Shown piece after piece: positions 56,957-64,000 of a stretch of 64,000 bases of DNA. Where the stretch lies: contig OX388309.1 of NCBI GenBank assembly GCA_947579605.1, positions 20,775,071 to 20,839,070 on the forward strand. Reading direction: 5' to 3'. Under the pieces are notes generated by a model that was given only the letters and a program-made list of their open reading frames with translations, did no database searches and was not told the origin of the DNA. The translations under genes were made by a program, and so were the position numbers. This DNA is from Athripsodes cinereus. Taxonomy: Eukaryota > Arthropoda > Insecta > Trichoptera > Leptoceridae. Positions within the stretch are counted from its first letter, which is position 1. Each line of letters opens with the position of its first letter.

Positions 56957-58287
56957 TGGCACGGTATCTATCACATGAGAAGTATACCATGAAAATAAAT
57001 GATAATAATCGATGTACTACTATAAAGTTGTGACACTCGAAATATGACAAAAAAGTCTTAGCAATTCTGTGTCAAAGTGAAGCCATTCCAGTTGTTTAGT
57101 CACATTAGAGATCAGTTTCCACTTTACACACATCGCCAGTTTCTACCAGGAGGGTATGGGAGACGGAGGGTACACGAAGCAGCTGGGTGCCTCAAGATAA
57201 GAACAAAATCCCATATTATGGCTCTAGCGCTTAACCAAAGCGTGAAGCGTTACTAATTTGACGTTCGAACTTTCATATTTCTCCTTTGTGATTTTATTCT
57301 CCTGATACATGTAAATAAACAATATTAAGTATATCTATATTTTGTCAAAACACTTCAAAAGTATGCTAACAAATAATACTTAATACCCAGCTATCTTGAT
57401 TTATAACACGCAGCTTTGTAAGTTTATGAAAGTGTTTTTTAATTCATTATCATGCCATAATAACAATTAACACTTATAGCACCTATAATTTCAAGTATCG
57501 TACACCGTACTCGTGTCTATGTATGTTATCAGTGGACTACGAAAATACGGTAGGTGCCTACCTACTAAGATACTAATTTTGTTTTTCACTTGACAATATC
57601 TCAAAAATATTAACATATTTATGATGGCAGACATCGTGATATTTGGAAAGTGATTATAGAGAGTAATTTGATTTATTGATACAAGCAAATTCGTATATGT
57701 TTTTAATTTGATCAGGTAAAAGAAATTCATGAATGATCGCACAATACACACATGCTCAAAAAAATACTTTAGAAATAGGGAATTTAACAAAATAAAAAAA
57801 TGATTTTACTGACCATCAGTCGAATAGATGCGGCATACATTACTATATGGATGGCTGGGTGATCCATTCCATGAAGGCGAAGTTTTCCTTACGGCTTAGC
57901 GGTCCACGAAATTCGGGTTTCAAGCATGAATCCACTTCGAGGTCTGCTGGGCTTCATGCAGAAATGATTTCAGACCAGGTTATGTAGTGAATTTATATAT
58001 AAAGACTACAGTTTGATGCTGAGGGTCAGTTTTGAATCGGTTCTTGGTGAAGATAGTTTGATAGTCGTAGCTACAAACATTTCAATAAAAACAATAAAAT
58101 GCTAAATATTTAAAGAAATATGTAATAGTCTGTATATCGCGTAATAATATTGGTATACATAGAAATATGTTACCAGCTGATATTTGTGTACCTTTGTTTA
58201 GAGTTGAACTATGTACTCACGTGTTTCGAATATTTGAATGTTTTTTTTTTCATAAGTGACAAGTGGTGAATAATAATTATGTATGCG
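56957..58287. other. A+T-rich intergenic DNA
   Basis: No gene found. A patch at 57830-57985 (ggatggctgggtgatccatt) has mixed composition but no frame or second copy. Confidence 0.4.
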
Positions 58288-58301
58288 AGTGTATCGTAAT
58301 A

Positions 58302-58564
58302 CAATTATCCCGTGGAGCACCCGGTAAAGAATTGGTCTCCCACTCTTCTCCATAAGTTTTCGAGTGTCCTGTAAAAGGCAGGTGTTCGAAAAAATAAGAC
58401 ATTTTACATCTCAAATTCGGCGATGAGGTTTGCCACCCATCCTGAATGTCTTAATTTTATATTGGCACGGAGAAGACAGCTTGCATGTTTTATATGCAGC
58501 TGGTCTGCTGGCTACCCCACTTGTGGGATATGCCGTGATGGTATAGTAGTAGTATAGTAGTAGT
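58302..58564 (+). mobile_element. TAG-tailed retroposon, full length
   Basis: The 263-bp copy lies between direct repeats AGTGTATCGTAATA at 58288-58301 and 58565-58578. It starts caattatcccgtggagcac and ends gatggtatagtagtagtata then (GTA)n. It is close in sequence to the minus-strand copy at 920-1183. Confidence 0.85.
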
Positions 58565-58578
58565 AGTGTATCGTAATA

Positions 58579-59379
58579 AACTACCACCAAATTCATTAAT
58601 TTTTATACTTATTCATTCATTGTTTTTTGTTACAACACATAACATAGAAATAGTCATGCGAGATACAGTATATGGAATTTCTCATTATTTTACATGGGTA
58701 AATATTTGTATCTATTGAAAAATTTGTGATACGTAGGTATATTTATATAGGTGTACCTTCACACTTTATTTAGTATTCTATGTGGCATATGAAAAACTAT
58801 TGCTGAGTGTTTTGGTTTTGTAACGTTGAATAGTTTCATTATCATGAATAATAGTTTAGGTATGAGATTATATTATTCAGGTAGGTTATGCTAATTTCCT
58901 TCAGAAATTAATAGACAGGTTATGTACTTGCGCAGTTGTATTTTTTTTACGAAATAAGTTACTGAGTCGGCGTTAAGTTAATAAAAACAAATTTAATAAA
59001 TAAAAAAATTCATTTATACTGATACTTGAGTTTTTTTGTATAGTCCCAACAATAAATATAAATGTATCAAATATTTTTATCTGTTTTAAATACTTATCGA
59101 AATAATATTATATAGGTATTTCTGCAATGACTTGTCAATAAGAACAATATAAAATTTCAAATTTATTCGTGAATTAATTTACCTAGACAACTATTTCTAA
59201 ACTTTTCTCACATGACTGACGCTTGAATAGCACATAGTTCATCAGTCCAATAATAAGCTTTGTATTTTAATAGTAAATATGATTTTTAAATTATATCAAA
59301 TAGGTACATACAATTAATCAACCTAAAGTAAAACTGCATAGATACATTTTCTATTTCACAGTAGGAAGCTAAACTTACA
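58579..59379. other. A+T-rich intergenic DNA, nothing recognised
   Basis: No exon, RNA gene or repeat could be supported. Confidence 0.45.
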
Positions 59380-59435
59380 TAATGTTTTTATTAGATCTAC
59401 CTACCTTATATAATGTTTTTATTAGATCTACCTAC
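59380..59435. repeat. 25-bp direct duplication
   Basis: taatgtttttattagatcta plus cctac occurs at 59380-59404 and 59411-59435, separated by cttata. The repeats adjoin the tail end of the SINE at 59439. Confidence 0.85.
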
Positions 59436-59438
59436 ATG

Positions 59439-59623
59439 TTTTTTTTTTAAAAAGATATATTTGGCTTTTGTTATAAACCTATGTAAATACAACCTTATAC
59501 ACCTTTCATAGTAAGCTACTAAAAGCTTGTGTCGTGAAAGGGGAGTTTGCCGCCACCTGGTATCGAACCACGGACCCCTTGTTTACGAGGCCGAGACTCT
59601 ACCTCCAGGCTACTGACGAACTC
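59439..59623 (-). mobile_element. tRNA-derived SINE, minus strand
   Basis: The reverse complement of the family at 35474-35657. T10 at the left is the A tail, and ggtatcgaaccacgg is the complement of the B box region. The head ends gacgaactc at 59623. Confidence 0.85.
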
Positions 59624-60577
59624 AATTTTTTATTAATTTATTCGATAATTTGTGAAACTTTCATGAGAATATAACTCTAAGTATGTATATTATGTAAGTA
59701 TTGAAAAATGGGAAAGAATGAGCGAGAGATAAAACATAATGCAATTTATTCAGGTTATAAGTGAATAATGATTTGGTAATTGATACGAACGAGATTTAAC
59801 CTCCTTCCGCTGTGGTATAAATCTCTAATGGTAGGTATAACCTTTCCTCCTTCCTCCCTCCCCCGTGAGGAGGATGCGGAGGTTGTTCAGGTCTGCCTCT
59901 GCCGTCTGCCAGAATAATACAGGGAACGGAGAAGATGAGAAGGAAAAAAGAGCAAAAAATAATAATACAGAATGCAGAAAACAAGTAAGAGATTATCAGT
60001 CTTTCTACATAACACAGTGGCGGAGAGAAGATATTCATATTTTGCATAGAAATTGTTTGACGAACTTTTTAACTGCAAATGTGCTCAAGATTTTTTTATA
60101 AGCTTCTTTGAATTTTTTATTTTCTTTTTTCTCAAATTCTGTGTTTTAGTATATGGGTATTTTTATCGAATATCACATGTAGGTAAATGGAATTATTGTA
60201 CTTTATAACAATAAAATACAGGACCGACAGTTGTTATCATAATTTATAGGAACCCAAAGGTTCAAATATTTTATATTAGATTATCCATGTTATATTATCA
60301 CAATTGATCATTGCATGACGTCATATATGTAAATTTATTTATGTTTTTCCATATTTTACTTTACGTCTCTGTTTTATGGTATTTTCCATGGACGTAATGC
60401 TTGTAAATGGGGGAGGGTAGATAGAACCTGATGTATTTGTATCGAGAAGACTCCGAGAGTACCCTTAGGTACACCACTTGGTTTGTGTATATTTTGTAGG
60501 TTTCACTACGTACCTACATACTAGCGAGGATGCAAGTACTTCCGGCAAAATACCGTCGACGAGATTTCCGTTAATGA
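59624..60577. other. Intergenic DNA with a C/T-rich patch
   Basis: 59800-59940 is richer in G+C than its surroundings (cctccttcctccctcccccg, then gaggaggatgcggagg). It gives short open frames on both strands without recognisable motifs. Nothing else seen. Confidence 0.4.
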
Positions 60578-60725
60578 ATTATTTTTATTTATTTATTTAT
60601 TTATTCATTCTTTACTGTACATTGATAAAAAACAATTACATAAAAGGTATACATTCAAATTAAATACAATCAATATACAGAGGGCGAGTTTATCGCAAAG
60701 GCGCGATCTCTTCCAACTAACCCAA
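60578..60725 (-). mobile_element. LINE tail, 'gggttagttg' family
   Basis: On the minus strand it starts ttgggttagttggaagagat and gcgataaactcgccctctg and ends gaataaataaataaataaa. The tandem TTTA at the left edge is its tail. Confidence 0.7.
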
Positions 60726-60728
60726 GCT

Positions 60729-60822
60729 TTATATTGCTTATACAGCTATATTGCTTATAGCTATATTGCTATACAATTATACAGCTATATTGCTATACAA
60801 TTATATTGCTTATACAGCTAAA
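60729..60822. repeat. Short tandem repeat of tatattgctata-type units
   Basis: Units such as tatattgcttatacagc and tatattgctatacaattat alternate about five times. The array adjoins the 5' edge of the LINE tail at 60578-60725. Confidence 0.75.
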
Positions 60823-63524
60823 TTATAATGATCTCTTCTCTAAACAATTGTTGTTGTTAGTGTTAATGAATATTTTTTAACGAGATCACATCTTATGAGT
60901 TTTTTCTGAAGGAGAAGGCCTCTCTATTTTTCATAATCTGGAATAAATTTTCTCTCAGTATTTCCGTTGTTATAAGATTTTAAAAAATGACTATTTCATT
61001 TTCAACTAGATTCCAGCTAGAACAGTGATAATGCATAAAAAAATTATAAATACATAAATGTTTACCTATTTACTCTTGACAGGTTTACAGTTTAAGACAT
61101 ATCTCCAATACTAAACTAATGACAAAAAACCGATGACAGTATAACATGTAGATATATTCTCATTACTATCATTTAACTTGAGTGATATATTATTTATTTG
61201 AATAGGTACATATTTAATTTTGAATTCTTCTTTAAGATGCGATATTTTTCTTCAATGTGAACTATTATGGGAGTATTATTGGTAGTAGTTCTAATAAGGG
61301 GTTATACAAGATGAGGTTTTTTGGCTTCTAAAAGTAGTAGATCGTATATAGAGTAGATATGTATGTATAGGTTGAGGACTATGTATAGCTAAAATCTGAT
61401 GGTTGGGGGTGGGAGGGCATGATATCTACTACAGCTGGCGACTGAATGTCTCCACATTATTATTGAATATTAATAATTTTCAAAATTGATTTTTCACCAA
61501 ACCTAGATACCTATCGCATGGTAAAAGATTTCCTTCACAGTAAAAAGTCAGTAGAATATAATGTGTTTTTTCCATACATATTTTACTTGGTTATTTTGTG
61601 GAGTAAGTCTTGCATACAAAATGGTTTTGTTTTAAAAGGATATGAATTATATTTCGTCAGGAATTTACATTTAAAAATTATTCAATCTGTATGAATTTGT
61701 AAAGTTGGTATCATCTAAAAAAAGGCTCTTCATAACATTTGAACGCATTCAATGCCTCTTCAAGCCATACATACATATTCAAGTGTTAGGTAAAATATAA
61801 CATTTAATAATGTTACCTCTTATATAATATTTATTTTTATCTAATTCAGTAACATCTATTGTAATAGGTAGTAAGTTTCATTTATTGTTTCTTGTTTTTG
61901 TTATACATTAAAAAAACATCAAATTTAGTATTACCGTAGCTAAAATAAATAAGATTACCTACTGATTTCATTAAATTATCCTATTTTCCAGATGAATCCA
62001 TGTAAAATATAATTTATAACTCGATCATCCCGAAAGCAGATTAGAATTCAAAATTTCGTTTTGGTAGACGAGACGCAATAATGAAAATTGAATACCGAGC
62101 TTCGCGGTAGAAACGTTATATTATTTTTCTTTTTTTATTATTATTATTTTCATGCACGCCTGAGTATTGAGGGCTGCGGAGTATGCTCACTGAGGCGAAG
62201 GGCCTTTTTCTGTTATTGCACCGGACCATATCTTCAGGTATATAATATGTAGGTACGTGCATAATATATTATGACTGTACTATGTTATAAGCTTTGTATA
62301 TTGATGTTATTCATAAAATAAATATTAATGTATTAAATTTAATATTATTTTATTTTGAAATGACAGGAGTACTTAAGGTAGGTAGATATTATTTTTAATA
62401 CCGTATTACTATCGATATGAGGAAACTTAATCTTTACCAGAAACTCTTGCGATATTTTCAGGAATTTGTTCTATATTTCATTTTTTATATAACACATTTT
62501 CAAAAGTATGCAAAGGTGTTTCATTAATTACCAAAATTATTATAGGTAGGTATGTTGGTAAAAAGCGTTTCAACTCGTGACTGGTTTCTTCTGAAAATAA
62601 AGTCTATCGCATGTAATTATATAAAAAAAAATGTATTGAAAAGATGCTCTTTATGATCAGTGAATGAAATATGTTTTCAAACTATGGACCATGTAATTTA
62701 TAGAAAATATCAAGATGAGTAAAGAAATAGTTAAAAATACATTTCTTTCACCCAAAGTTTCCAAATGCTACACGCAAAAAATATATTCTCCCCTAATGCC
62801 AAAATGCGCTGAAAGGATCAAATATATAATCCGCTTCATACTTTCAACACACATTGAAAATATTACATAAGGGTTAGGTTGAGAAATTTACTCTTAAACG
62901 GTTTTTCGATGACTTTTCACGCCGCTATACAAATGGTATTAATATAACGCCGATAACAATCGGACCCTTCCGGATTCTGAATATAATCATACGTACCAAG
63001 GTATAATAATATTTTCAAAATAATATGTTGTGAATTTCAGCAGACTGAATGGTGTGAGGAAATATCAATAATAAATATTCACACTAAATTGGTACATACA
63101 CGTGTAAAAAAGTTTTTGTATATAAGCTTTCAAAATACATTACATCCGTATGTTGATCCTCCACAGATATTAAACTGATTGAATCGTTTTTGTCATGTGT
63201 TTCATACTTACATATGAACCTTGTAAGATTTTCTTGATTTAGTATAATTTGTAATTTTTTTGAAACAATCCAGCAATAATGATTTTTTGATGTGCTTTAT
63301 CATTTCAGAATACAATTAAATCATTTTTGATTCACGGATTAGTGAATGTTAAAAAAAAATGTGAACATTTACAAAACTGAAAGTTAGGTTTTTGATTGTT
63401 TTTAATATTTAATGTGAGTTTTAATAATGTAAAAGCTATAGCATTATGGTACTTATCAAAATACCTACGTGCTTTAATAAATAAACATTATTTGTAAAAA
63501 AATTCTAAATAATAACAAAATTCA
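60823..63524. other. A+T-rich intergenic DNA
   Basis: No gene found. 62150-62225 (gcacgcctgagtattgaggg) has mixed composition and may be a LINE scrap. Confidence 0.4.
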
Positions 63525-63592
63525 TTCATTTCCGTTACGTTCTTTCTGCCTACCACACTTGGGACACGGCGTGAGGATATAGGTATTATACT
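63525..63592 (+). mobile_element. Last 65 bp of the RTE-type LINE
   Basis: ctttctgcctaccacacttg then ggacacggcgtgaggatata. This is the same 3' end as at 49700-49795, so it is a strongly 5'-truncated insertion. Confidence 0.7.
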
Positions 63593-64000
63593 TAATATAG
63601 TACCTATAGAATTCAATATCAAATGCTTATTACCTAATACTTGAAAAGAAGTTAATTAGTTGAATAATTTTTGAAATAAGAATAACAATAATATCTAATA
63701 TTGACAATACATTATATTACTCGTACCTACTAACAATTGTATGAGTCCGATATCAAATATTATTATTGCATAATATGATATTATATGTGTACCTACATTT
63801 ACATTTCCATGTGACCGAACAAATGCGTTTCCAGTTTGCATTGCAGTCCTGTCACATATCGCATACTGCATATTATAATATTACAGTAACAGCCTATAAC
63901 TGGATGGCTCTGGTACCTACTCCCTCTCTTGCTGCTGGCTTGCCTGGCGCTAATGCGGTAGGTACGGGCCTGCTAATGACATCATGACAAGTAACTACAT
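63593..64000. other. Window edge, nothing firm
   Basis: The last 120 bases are richer in G+C and contain an open plus-strand frame followed by a gtaggt donor-like site at about 63957. It may be the start of an exon, but there is no homology I recognise. Confidence 0.3.

Overview
The window looks like nuclear DNA from an insect, most likely a moth or butterfly. It is strongly A+T-rich. Genes have small exons in long introns, and short TAGGTA/TACCTA words are scattered throughout. Remnants of an RTE-type LINE, a tRNA-derived SINE and several MITEs are frequent. The only cellular gene I can recognise is a plus-strand ANKS1-type (Odin/AIDA-1) scaffold gene. The order-level assignment is inference from sequence style.

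Layout. 1-9739: non-coding DNA with old LINE pieces, a full-length 264-bp retroposon with a (TAG)n tail, three inverted-repeat elements (3018-3163, 3912-4449, 5210-5612) and one nested insertion. 9740-18878: a complete minus-strand Ty3/gypsy-type LTR retrotransposon with 481-bp LTRs that I read as identical, a 4-bp target duplication TCAG, intact gag and pol, and a canonical -1 frameshift heptamer at the gag end. 18883-27334: repeat-poor A+T-rich DNA, probably intron of the ANKS1 gene if its first exons lie left of the window. 27335-37495: the last eight or nine coding exons of the ANKS1 gene (tandem SAM domains, PTB domain, C-terminal tail), with a TAG-tailed retroposon and a tRNA-derived SINE in its introns. 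37496-64000: 3' UTR and then intergenic DNA with no gene I can support. It holds LINE debris, SINEs, a second copy of the 3912-4449 MITE carrying a nested insertion, a hAT-type MITE with a perfect 8-bp target duplication, three 59-bp tandem repeats, and a LINE tail with an inverted 5' part.

How the parts work together. The ANKS1 exons join in frame. They encode at least 723 residues (737 with a candidate 14-codon microexon) of a phosphotyrosine-signalling or postsynaptic-type scaffold. Its ankyrin-repeat half is not in the window. The LTR element is a self-contained unit. Its leader should be translated into Gag, and a fraction of ribosomes should slip on A-AAA-AAC to make Gag-Pol. Nothing in the sequence suggests that the element and the host gene cooperate, but it sits antisense to, and possibly inside, the host gene. 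The features most worth attention are the young LTR element with its unusual leader and primer site, the TAG-tailed retroposon family with three copies bounded by target duplications, and the candidate ANKS1 microexon.
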